NCBI GenBank assembly: GCA_029207755.1
Contig: JARCOQ010000006.1
Span: 19,442,890-19,506,889 of the forward strand
Source of the DNA: Chamaea fasciata
Taxonomy: Eukaryota; Chordata; Aves; Passeriformes; Sylviidae
Reading direction: 5' to 3'
Length of the DNA: 64,000 nucleotides
A model generated the notes under the pieces. It saw nothing but the letters and a program-made list of their open reading frames with translations, was not told the DNA's origin and made no database searches. Below are positions 50,960-61,590 of this stretch, piece by piece; within the stretch, counting starts at the first letter, position 1, and every line of letters begins with the position of its first letter. The position numbers and the translations under genes were made by a program.

Positions 50960-51970
50960 GATACATTATCTCAGGCCTGACTTCTAGAAACACTATACTG
51001 ATTATTGACTCATTAGAAAGGAGATATTCCATGGTATTTCCTTACTTTTTGCTTGTCATTTTACTATGATCTCCTTCCAACTATATTCTCTTTATGTTTT
51101 CAGCCTGAAACCAGTTTTCCTGTCAATACTAATGGTCTTACTGAATTATTTCTTTCAAGATAGAGTTTAATTATATGCATCCACAAATTCTGGCTACAGC
51201 TCTATCCATTTACAAAGGATTTAAAAACCCTTTTTTCCTGATCATTGAAAGGGCAAGCAATGAGAAGCAATTTTCTCATTCAAAAGCTGAAACACGATTT
51301 CAGCAAGTGCTTACCCCATGCCCACCCAAAAAAAAAAAAATCCCTTGGCTTTCCACCAAAGCTACAGTCCTGTTACCTTTTGGGATTTCCTCTGCCTTTC
51401 TGTTCAGGTGCTTTTCTGATGCTCTTCACAGAGCTAGCATCGATGGCAACAACACCAGCCTCTGGGCTGGAAATAAACTTCTATGAAAAATTGTTAGCCT
51501 ATCTTTACTGAGCAAATTCAATGCCTTCTGCAGTTTATTCTTTGTTAGAACTATACATTACATCAGAGGAGGTGATTTCTCACTATCAAAGCTTTTCCCA
51601 TCAAAAGAGGAAAGGCCCATGTAGCCGATAACTCAATAGTTAGTATTTCAGCCATCTAGAATAAATACTCTTGATTTGTCTCTTTCAAAGGGCTTTTTTT
51701 TTTGAAAGAAGCACAATTATCCACATTTCCTTTTAGTGTCCTAACGTTCAAGTAAAAGGTAAAACTTTTTTCATTTTTCCATTTACTTAAACAGTTTTAC
51801 ATTCAATGTGTTACAGAGGAAAAAATATTCCTAGAACACACTTATATTCTTATCCTGGTATAGGAAGACCTGCAGACTTAAGTTAATCAATCCCCAGAAT
51901 CTAAGGAGACATGAAATGAAAATAATGCATATTCACAAAAGTGTTAATTTGAGTGTTTGATATTTAGGGG

Positions 51971-52003
<33 letters not shown>
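51971..52003. repeat. A33 homopolymer
   Basis: Thirty-three uninterrupted As, the longest homopolymer in the window, are flanked by gggg on the left and gggcag on the right. No upstream polyadenylation signal or gene-like body supports a retrocopy tail. Confidence 0.95.
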
Positions 52004-52008
<5 letters not shown>

Positions 52009-52580
52009 GAGCATTCAAGTGCAGCTTTATCTTAGATTGTTTTCCCATTTGTCACAAACTGTATGAAGATGCCCTTCCTTGAACCTTAATTTGTGGAATT
52101 TTGTATATATGAATAGATATCTTGCAAGCAAAGAGTGCAGGACATAGCCACTAGTGAACTCATATAAATATGTAGCTGGTTTATGCTAATGCCTGGTCTG
52201 TTGCGTATGCGTTTGGATGCAATGATTTGCATAGATAATTAAGTACAGGCTTCTAGTTTTATTATTTCTATAATCTACTTCTTTAAAAAGTCTAAGAGCT
52301 GCAACTGTCACTAAAAAAATAATTTTTCAGGTTCTAAGAGTATCTACTATTAATAACATGCCATTTTGGCAAAAGTGGCAGAAGTCCACAATGAAAGCAG
52401 TATAATTCAGATGATTTTTAGATTTAATGGAACAGACATTTCTAGGAGGTTTGTTTACTTCTGTTGTATTGTTATAAAATTTTTCCATACCCATTAGATA
52501 AAGTTTCTTGTTCCATTGTTCTTATATGCATTAATGAGTTTACAGTTGTGAAGATTTCAGCTTCTCTTTATAATAACATT

Positions 52581-52594
52581 CACTTTTAAAAGTG
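52581..52594. other. 14-bp perfect palindrome
   Basis: CACTTTTAAAAGTG is its own reverse complement. It is probably chance. Confidence 0.7.
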
Positions 52595-52976
52595 TTTTGG
52601 TGTGTTTTTTTTTTTTATTACTATTTCCTATATTCTCCAATACCTGTCCTCTGAATTTAACTTATCACAAATACAGTAACTTAAAATGCATTTAAGCATG
52701 TATGTTAGCCTAATAAAGAGTTTTCTAGCATAATTTCCATGCCATACTGGTGAAAACAGCTGACATAGAAAAACATTTACAAACTAATTAACCCTTTACT
52801 TCCAATTTCTGTGAATTTCTCTGCTTTTAATAGATGTAGATCATTTTTTTCAAAATGAACCAGATGCAGAGGAAAGCAAGAAACTCACAAAACAGTTGTG
52901 TTTACTGATTTGGGTTGCTTGTGCTTTGTTTTGGTGTATTTTTGTAATACAGTTAGTTTCTTCTAATTAGCATCAG

Positions 52977-53005
52977 ATTGTGACACAACACTGTTGTGTC
53001 ACAAT
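52977..53005. repeat. Perfect palindrome with 14-bp arms and one-base centre
   Basis: ATTGTGACACAACA (52977-52990) is followed by a single C and its exact complement TGTTGTGTCACAAT (52992-53005). The symmetric TGTGTCACA-like core resembles a dimer-type protein site, but no gene neighbours it. Near-zero-spacer palindromes of this length are usually unstable, so its survival is notable. Confidence 0.9.
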
Positions 53006-53529
53006 AACAACATTGTAGCTGTGATGTAACACAGTTCTAATAAAATTATGTATGGCTGTTTACAAGGACTATAAAATACCAACATTTTCTCCCTGTGTAA
53101 AAAAAAAAAACAACCCTAAGAGCTGGGAAAAAAGTCTGTTCTGACAGTTACCAAAATATTTCAAAAGATTAGATGTCTTCCTAGGACATGTTTACTCTAA
53201 AAATGAGTGCAGAAGGCAAATTATTTTTTTTTGCCCACAGTCATTGTGAGAATGATTGTACCTCATTTCAGAAGGAACATCCCAGATTTAGATGCAGTAA
53301 TTTCACAATAGCCGTCAGAGTTCTAGAATCTGAAATATCAGATAATGCTTCAATCATTTTAATAAATATCCTAGTAGAAAAATATTTATATAGAAATAGC
53401 ATAGAAACTTACCATAAAAAAAATTAGCACAGAATTCTTAAAAATTTTTGGTAAATGTGAATTTTATGATTTATGCATTTAAGCAGATTGAAAGTTTTAC
53501 AGAAGCCAGAAATCCTCTGATTACTACAC

Positions 53530-53552
53530 ACATATATATATATATATATATG
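53530..53552. repeat. (TA)n dinucleotide tract
   Basis: An alternating AT run follows cacaca and ends in tgtataaataaa. Confidence 0.9.
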
Positions 53553-54667
53553 TATAAATAAAATCACTTCTTTCCTTCATACTGTAGGGTTTTTATATTT
53601 AATCTGTTATCCCCAAACTGATTTCAAGAATTTGTGTTTCAGTAAAGCCCAGCTTCCAGAAAGAATGTCAATCTTCATCTGAAAGTCCTGGAAAACAGAA
53701 GTTAAAACACCTTGTTTAACTTGTTCTGGCAATGTATGAAGTGGTAAGGTCTGAATCCTTCATGACAGGACTACTACCCTTGAATACTCAAACACAAGAG
53801 ATCTCTGATATCTCACCATGAAGAATCACTTTTCTAACAGCAAAGCTGTAAATTCCACAGGGAGTTGTAAAAGCAGTCTGTCATTCATTCTGAACATGAA
53901 TACTTTATTCAGTGGAGAGGTTGGTCATTTCCTGCCTTTTTGAAAATAGATGTTTAAATCAACCAAATATTTTTTTAAAACTTAACTTTCTTCCCCAGAT
54001 GCACAAGTGAGGTAGCTAAGTAATGGCAGTTGTAAGATTACAGAAAGTGCATGACACCCACAACCAGAGCAGGGTGGGAAAGGTTTAGCCACCGATCAAC
54101 TTTTAATGCATAAATCTGTGTGGAAATCAAAACAGCTATTCCAATTTGACTGTGTATTTCTTACTCTGTATTTCTGACCTTATTCATCTTCTATTTCACA
54201 GCTTCCCTATCACACAGGAATGTTTTATAAGCCTAGAAGAAGAAGGGATGAATAAAGCAGATGTATTTTCTTACTTCAGAGAGAGACAAATATCCCATCT
54301 GTTTCATAGAAGGCTAAATAGATTTTTTTTTTCTAAAAACTACCTACTAGGCAAAAGTCTGCTTCACTTTTATTTTCACTCTTGACTACATATCCACTCA
54401 AATTCAGAATGCTTTTCTTTTAACTTATTTTCCCTTAAGGTGTTCAAAGGTGTGAATATATAATCAATGCCAATAATTATATAGAACATTCTTTTCATGC
54501 AATTTTTATGAAGAAGCAGCAAAATTGTGTTTCCAAAAGTGCAAGTATTAGATGCATACAGTACCATTAACTTTATTTTACTCACTCATTCCTTCCCAAA
54601 CCTGTCATTTTTCCAATAAACAAAAAGTGCCTAACTGCTGATGAGTTGTTTCCTTTTACTAAGAAGG

Positions 54668-54697
54668 AAAACAAAACAAAACAAAACAAAACAAAAC
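54668..54697. repeat. (AAAAC)n pentanucleotide microsatellite
   Basis: About six copies of aaaac/acaaa follow aagaagg. Confidence 0.92.
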
Positions 54698-55266
54698 CCA
54701 GAGCTACTATATACAATTCCCAACACACAAACAGTTCCTGAATTGGGTCGAATGTTTCAAACATAATAAAGTGGTTGAATGCTTACTATTTACAGTTGCA
54801 AAGGGCAACTGCAAAACCTCTGGAAATTGCTTCTACTTCAGTGAAGTAACCTTAATGAAATTTGCAAAAGGATTTCAAAGTGCCAGTTCACATAGGATGC
54901 CAGGTACAAGGAGGATAGACTTTCTTCAGATTGTTCTGCACATGACACCATGGTATCTGAATCCTTTTTTTTGCATTCTCACATATTTGGATTTTTTTTT
55001 TTTAATGGTTGACTACAATAGAACAACATCTCAGAGACATCTGGATTACTGAAAACTTAATAAGTGCATTTTCCAGTCTCTGGAGCATCCTATCTGGAGT
55101 TTATCTATCTGGGCTTTACTTCTGCCACAAAGTTTTTCCAGGAAAGATGTGCATTTACAAATTGTCTCATTCTGTCTGTTTAAAAATAAGGTTGGTGATT
55201 ATCTCTCGGAGTCCAGGGCATTCCTCTGGATGCCCTGGGAGGCCACAGACCTGAGCAAGAGGGTTT

Positions 55267-55330
55267 GAGATCTGTACAGGGGGGGTTTGGAATCTGTACA
55301 GGGGGGTTTTGGAGCTGTACAGGGGGGTTA
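55267..55330 (+). repeat. Three 22-bp tandem repeats in LTR U3
   Basis: The core ctgtacagggggg recurs at a 22-bp period (units start near 55267, 55289 and 55311), linked by gtttggaat and ttttggag. Short direct repeats in U3 are where retroviral enhancers usually sit; that role is inferred. Confidence 0.85.
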
Positions 55331-55678
55331 GAGACCCTGGCACGGAGCTCAGGAGGACACTGCCTTTGACTTCAGTCCATGGGAATGGCTTCCAACATTG
55401 AGGGAAGAATTACAAACCACAGAGATGTGAAAAAGGTAGTTTAGTTTGGTATAGGATGAGAAATGATGTAGTTTTGAGTTTTTAAAAGATAGGTACATGG
55501 GGGACAAGATGGAGAATTTAGGGTTGTTGCCCTTAGTTCTTCCTTCTTCTCCCCTGGCCTCCATCTTTTGGTGACAGTGGCACAAAGTAGTTTAAGGAGA
55601 TTGGATTAAAGTTGACCATTTTAGTCTAGGTGATAGGTATTGGAATATAAGTATAAACAGGGGATACGTAACCTTCTG

Positions 55679-55686
55679 TATAAAGG
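55679..55686 (+). promoter_or_regulatory. LTR TATA box
   Basis: tataaagg lies inside the LTR, followed by a GC-rich tract (ctgtggggggagtcgcctcg). It is placed as expected for the core promoter, with U3 to its left. Activity today is unknown. Confidence 0.6.
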
Positions 55687-55911
55687 GACTGCGATGTCCC
55701 ACTGTGGGGGGAGTCGCCTCGTGTCCTAGCTGCTGTTCAGATCTCGGCTGGGCATGGAAAACATTTTAAGATATGAAACAATAACACGAAATATCAAGAG
55801 AACAAGACCTTGAGGACTCTGCTTCTTTTTTGCGACCTGGCTCGGGGCTTTCAGAGGGAGAAAAAGACTTTTTACCTTCTTTAAGCTTGGGTGAGGAGAC
55901 CAAACCCGACA

Positions 55912-58440
55912 ATTATCTACTTTTCTTTAAATACAAAAATGATTTCTTTAAATTATTAAAAAAACCCTCATTTTTTTTTCAAAGTAGAGTTACAGAGACA
56001 TTGGCTAAGAACCCCTTGACTAAATAATGAAGAAAAGTTTTAAGAATCAAAATGGATTGAAAAAGCAAAATGACCACACTTCTCCATTGAATGTATTCCT
56101 GAAACAAATTATGAAATAAGCTTTCATTTATGGACATTAGTCTTGCCCATATTTTCTTTTAATTTTATCTACAAAAATTAATGCCCATTTTTTCTTACAG
56201 AGAAATGATGCTTTTATATATACATATTAAAGCTCTTTTACTTAGCCAGTCTCATTTAAGTAACTAACATTATTTTTATTTCCTGTCAAACTTTCTTAAA
56301 AGCCTTCTTTTCTCTAATTCATAACATACTCCACAAAAAACCTTATTTATTTATTTATTTGTTTTATTTATTTACTGATCTCATTTTGCAGAACAGAGAC
56401 TTTTATATTTGTTTTTGGCGGCATTTTTATCTTTTCATAGCTGCCAAATAATTTTTTTATTACATATAACCACAGTCCTGAATTTGTAGACTTTTCTGAA
56501 ATGCCAATCTATCACTTTGGGGAGAACATGACAACTTTTTCCAACATCACAAGTTAAGAATCAGTAGGAAAAGTCACCAAATTACCTCTATATTTGAAAC
56601 GAGCAAGCTCAATGTCTGAAATTTTGCACTGTCACTGTTAGGTGACACTGTATTTCATTTTAAACTATGTTGCAAGCCATCTGGGGCCAATGAAAGCCTT
56701 TTATTTGACTTTAACCTGCCTAGGATGAAGATTTGAAAGAGGAAAATAAGGTACATAACAGCTAAGTCAAAATTTCTCAGAGATACTGTGTAATTGTAAA
56801 AATGCAAGAGAGAAAAATAAGGGAAAAAAATTGTTCCCTCATGGTAGTGAGCAAACCACTGACATTTGCATGCTTCCTTGTGCATTCTTTAATATTGCCA
56901 TGACAGTTTCAGTATTCAGTTTCATAAGGTTTTTGATTTCATATAAGAATTTCAATGCCTTTATAAAAGAGTATACTGGCCATTCTGTACTGAGAAGTAG
57001 CTCATCCATATAATTGGAAACTTCAAGCAGTTTTATTAAAGAAAATGTTCTTCCAGAAGAAGACCAATGCACTAGATTTAAATCCAACTCCTAAGACTTA
57101 GGAAGCAAATTTTTAGGATCTTGGCTCTCTGCTGTCCCTTCAAGTGTAACTACAGAGAACTTCCTATGCATACATAAAAGATGATCGTGCTGAGACAAAC
57201 TAAAGATTTATTCAGCAACCTGTCCATGAAGTGGCCAACAAAAAATGCTTAGGGAAAGACTATTCAAAATTGGGAAATATGGATTTTGATGTTCTGGGAG
57301 CTAGAGGTTTTAGAAGTGTATTTAATATCCTTTTTTTTTTCCCCCTCAGTTCTGTCTTCTAAAACCTTATATAAAAATTAAGATTATTTTTCCTGCTATA
57401 AACTTCTTGCATGAAAAAACAGTGATGTCCTGATATGTACAACTTATCAATTTCAATACTAGTGTGCAGATATTAACATTTAAAATATTCATGCAGGTGT
57501 TTGTATGTGGAAACTTGGGCCAACTCTTGACTGGAAATCAGGACCTAGAAGTGTATTGCTAAGTGACTGCTCTTTTATAAACTCAGGTATACATGAAAAA
57601 GAGATTTATTGCCAGTCTCATTATGTCCCTGTCATACAGAAACTGACTGAAATGTTGATGCTACCTAAGGAAGTGACAGAAACACTCATGGCTATTTTTT
57701 CACTAAATATATGGGTGTTACTCCAGTTATGTCAGTGAGAATTATGTGTGCTTATTGAGAAGGAAATAAATCAGCCTGCAAAGTACTGAAAGTGTGCAGG
57801 TGTTCCCACTTTTATTTTTTTCTTCATTAAACTGCTCATTTGTAATTTCCTCATGTATTCATATCCCTTAGAACTCTCAGCTGAACATTTTTTCCACACT
57901 AAATCCTCATAGACGTTTATAAAAACTTGATTCTCTGGTAAATAGTCTGTATCCCTTCAGTAAAAGAAGAAAAAAGAAAAAAGAAAAAGTAAAGACAACA
58001 ATGTGGAACAAATTAAAGAGGAAATCTTATTAATTTCAGTGTTACCATTTGCAACACTTAATGGCAAAGTATCATATAGACTACCTAATTTCTTTACTCC
58101 GACAGAGTAAGATCTAGAAACTGAAATGTGATTTGTCTGTTATTCATTTATTCAGAATATTTGACATTGCTCAGCCTTCATTTAACCCCTGAAATTTAGT
58201 CTCCATTTTTTAGATTTTTCTGCTTGACATTTTTAGTGACTGGAACCTTAAGATTCCTCTGTGCAATGAAAACACATTCATACAATCTCATACTCTTTCC
58301 TGTCACCTAGAGGAAATATGGAAGAGGGTCTTTCTCCTTTATTTCAGAAAGAATGTGCCCTTCATAAATATAATCTTTACCTGTTCATATCAAAGCAAAA
58401 TTCTGAAAATTTTGTTAATTCAAAGATTTACAAATACTGT
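55912..58440. other. Unique AT-rich noncoding DNA
   Basis: No gene is recognised. It contains an (ATTT)n tract at 56344-56374, a T10C5 pyrimidine tract at about 57331-57346 and an (AAAAAG)n scrap at about 57966-57988. Open frames are under 85 codons. Confidence 0.6.
56344..56374. repeat. (ATTT)n tetranucleotide tract
   Basis: About seven units of attt, with one gtttt interruption. Confidence 0.88.
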
Positions 58441-58740
58441 AGTCTTGCCAGAGGGGGAACGTGACTTGCTTCTACTTTGCAGAAGAAACCTCTTCCTCTT
58501 GGCACCCCGTGCTAAGTATTGTGTCAAATGACTCTGCACAGGGAGTTGATTCTGAGCCACGGTTTCCTGCAAGGTCTGCTCCTGTGCAGGGATTGCATGA
58601 ATGCAGCTGGCTCCCTGGTCTGGAACATGTGCAGCGCCTCATGCAGGAATCCCACCATGTCCATGTGGGCAGGCTGTACAGCAGGAATGAATGAGATTGC
58701 TTGAACTGGGTGAGAGGATGCAATCATGACCTGTGAAGGT
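58441..58740. other. Unassigned GC-richer island with overlapping open frames
   Basis: Four frames of 61-83 codons are open over 58461-58727, two on each strand. The sequence ('tgatgcagg'-like and 'catgtccatgtgggcaggctgtacagcagg') is not CR1 or any LTR I know. None of the four translations is recognisable. Several simultaneous open frames suggest low stop density, but an exon or an old retrocopy is not excluded. Confidence 0.45.
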
Positions 58741-61400
58741 TTTGGCTTTTCTTCTCTGCCAAGGTCAGGATGAATAATACTTTGTTATCCTAAGTTAAGC
58801 TCTCCTAAGTTTCTAGGATTCCAACAATGACCCAGTATGATACACCCAGAAATATGCTCAACCACAAGAAGGGAGAATGAGACACGCCAAGAGGTGCCTG
58901 GTCTGCTTAGAGCACAGACTTTCTGGGACTGTTCTATCAGGTACTATTGGTCTCACCTGCAACTTTCTGTGCCAGTGGTACCAGTCTATCTAAAATGAGG
59001 TAACAATTGTTCTAACCTGCCAAATGTTGATACTGACTTTTTAATCACTATCTCAGGCAGCAGATGTGCAGAAGCTTCTTGTCGTAATTTTTTTTTTTAA
59101 AAACCTTCAAAGTTTTTCATCTTGCATTCAATATTAGATAATCATTTGATTTCCATATCACAGGCCTCTGACCTTCCAAATGTTGCATGTTGACTGAATT
59201 TTCAGACAAGTGTGCTGATAGTCAGTCCTTAGCAGCACAAGCATATTTTGCACTTCACACTTTTGCCCATATTTGAGTTAACAGGAGAAATGTCACTTCA
59301 CAAGTCTTAGGCATATGGCAGAATTCCCATCTCTTTCTGTTCAAATCAAGCTTGAAAATACTGCATAAAGATATTGTTCCTCACAAGCAGAAATTTTAAT
59401 TCGCTTGCACTCAGGGTGAGGCAGTTGATAACTTTATACATTTAATTGTTAATTTAGCAATATTTTAGTGGGATATAAGTTTTTAAACATAATTTTTGAG
59501 GGGCAAAATATTAATATTCACATGAAAATCTTATTTTTTCTTCTAGAAATTTGCTTATATTAGCTTATGACATTCATATTGCATTTAAAAAGAGGTAAAA
59601 TCTGATATGACAATAAGATTGGACATAAAATATCATATATTTTAAAACAGAATAATACTGGGCTTACACATTCAAAGCATATACAATATTTTTTCCACAT
59701 TTTTACTAAATTAATAATTATATCAACTAATTCCTCATGCAGGAAAAGTATTCTGTTGTATTACTGTACAGTTTACTTAAAATTGTGTGTCCTCTGCAAG
59801 CTGTTTAATAGGTAAGTGGCAAAAAACCTTTTTCAAGAAACATAATGTTACCATAGCACTGAATCTTCGAGTATCAGCATTAGATTTATAACTTAAGGAA
59901 TGGAGAAAGATTTGTATTGCTTTTAATATAAAACACAGCTGATTTTAGTGTCACCAACTAGTTCTTAGATAATTCTTACACACAATAATTGTAATTTACA
60001 TTAATATTTATTATATTCCATTATTTCAAAATTTGTCTAGTTTGTAATAAAATTTACCTTGCTAATCTATTTTGGGAAAAAGCAGAGATGAGCAATTGCA
60101 AAAAAATACAGAAAACCCCTTTAACCTTGGCTGTATATTTTCTGTTAAAGACAACAATTACTTCATGCCATTTTGTTGTATTACTTCGACTGATAAGATG
60201 GTGAAATCAGAATAAACTAAAGAATTTAAGGGGGAAATTGCAGCCAATTATCTAGAAAAGCAAAGTAGACCAATGCTAGAATAAAGTAATAATTTTATAA
60301 TTTCAGCCTATATCCTTATTTCAGTAACAATTATATCCTTCCACCATATTCTATATTTGTACAACCAAAAGATGGCAGTACTTCATCAACAATTCCTACA
60401 AAGTTTAGGCTTATCCTTAGATCATCGTTTACAATACAGGAAAGCTTTAAGAAAATGCAGTTTCTCAAAATATCCAGTCTCCTACTCTAAGCAAATTTCA
60501 AAGGGAATAAAAAGGGTTCCAATTTGTTTTTAAGGCATTTTGGTTCTCTGATGTCTTACAAAGCTTACTTGATTAATACTTTCTGTCTCACCAAACAAAA
60601 TTTTGTGGACTGCTTAGTAAGTAGGCATAATATATGTCAATTTCCCTCATTCTAAGGGCCTAAAAATTTAGGTAATTCTGTATCTGGCAGTGACTCATCT
60701 TCAGAGGTTTATAGTCTTTTCTCAAACTCCCGATGTTAAAACCGATGCCAAATCACTAACCATTTTAAATAGATACCAAAGACAGTAGTTTAAAATTTTG
60801 ATTGAACCCAGCAATGTAATTTTAGGAGGTTTTCCCCTCTGTTTAAAACACAGGAGCTAATGGGTTTTTTTCATAAAAACCCTGTCTCATGTTTATGTCT
60901 CTGCCTATACTTTTTCCATATTTATTTTCCTTGGAACATTTTTTTCTTTCAAAAATTTTCACAACAGCTTGGTATCATAAATGTTTTGGCAGAGTCTGTG
61001 CTAGTGTTGTTCAGCATGTCTGTGTCATAAGCATGAAACAGGTCTATACTATTTACAATGACCCTAGATTTGCTTTATTTTTATGATGTTTCTCAAAGAT
61101 ATGTTATATTTAATGTAAAACATCTTCCTGTAAATAAGAAAATAATGACATGCCAACTGATATACTTACAAATTGATGAAGACTCATGTTAGAATTTATG
61201 AATTTTTTCTCTTTTAATTAATTTATCTCTTTTAATTCATTATATCTACCTCTGTTCAATAATGTTTCCTGATCTGACAGTTTGGTTAAAAGATTAATTA
61301 AGCCCTGTGTAATTCAGTTATTCTTTCTTGAAATGAGGATACAGATTCTAATATTTTATAAATAATTTTGAATTATACTGATAAATTATGTAAAAATATA
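58741..61400. other. Unique AT-rich noncoding DNA
   Basis: I recognise no gene, RNA gene or transposon. An imperfect 18-bp duplication (tctcttttaatt) lies near 61209-61243. Confidence 0.6.
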
Positions 61401-61452
61401 AACATACATACATAAATATATACATATATACATACATACATACATACATATA
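61401..61452. repeat. (CATA)n / (TA)n compound microsatellite
   Basis: catacatacata, then a tatatacatatata interruption, then five or more cata units to about 61452. A CR1 fragment follows almost directly. Confidence 0.92.
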
Positions 61453-61469
61453 AAGATATGAAAAATCAT

Positions 61470-61590
61470 AGGATCATAGAATTTGGGTTGGATTGGAAAA
61501 GATTAGTTCCAATCCCTTAGTTCCAATCATTTGGTCCCAATCCCTCTGCCATGGCTAGACTGATGCCTGTCACTAGAAGGAGCCACATAT
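61470..61590 (-). mobile_element. CR1 LINE 3'-end remnant
   Basis: The antisense CR1 end reads 'aatcataggatcatagaatttgggttggattggaaaagatta', then an internally duplicated 'agttccaatcccttagttccaatcatttggtcccaatccc' and 'ctgccatggctagactgatgcctgtcactagaagg'. The octamer tail at left shows minus-strand orientation. The repeated 'ttccaatc' segment is a local triplication of the usual 'agtccaaccc' block. Confidence 0.9.

Larger units (their letters stand above)
50960..55202. other. Mostly unique AT-rich noncoding DNA
   Basis: No gene is recognised. It contains an A33 run, a long palindrome at 52977-53005, a (TA)n tract at 53530-53552 and a (CAAAA)n tract at 54668-54697. Open frames such as 51175-51486 (103 codons) and 54771-55052 (93 codons) have no recognisable domains. 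Confidence 0.55.
55203..55911 (+). mobile_element. Solo LTR of an avian endogenous retrovirus (about 709 bp)
   Basis: A GC-rich block between identical direct repeats ATTAT(C) at 55198-55203 and 55912-55917 has the layout of an LTR. A TATA box (tataaagg, 55679-55686) lies about 230 bp before the right end, which closes with CCCGACA. The expected TG at the left end is altered (reads ctctcgg). U3 begins with a 9-bp hairpin (55213-55221 with 55230-55238) and carries three 22-bp repeats (separate entry). No internal region is present, so it is a solo LTR on the plus strand. Family assignment is by general resemblance to passerine ERV LTRs; I cannot name it. Open frames at 55349-55585(-) and 55830-56027(+) lie within or across it and are not genes. 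Confidence 0.78.

Noticed and set aside
57331..57349. Splice-acceptor-like T-run + cccctcag
   Set aside because: No open, recognisable exon follows and no matching donor is evident. Such tracts are common in AT-rich introns and intergenic DNA.
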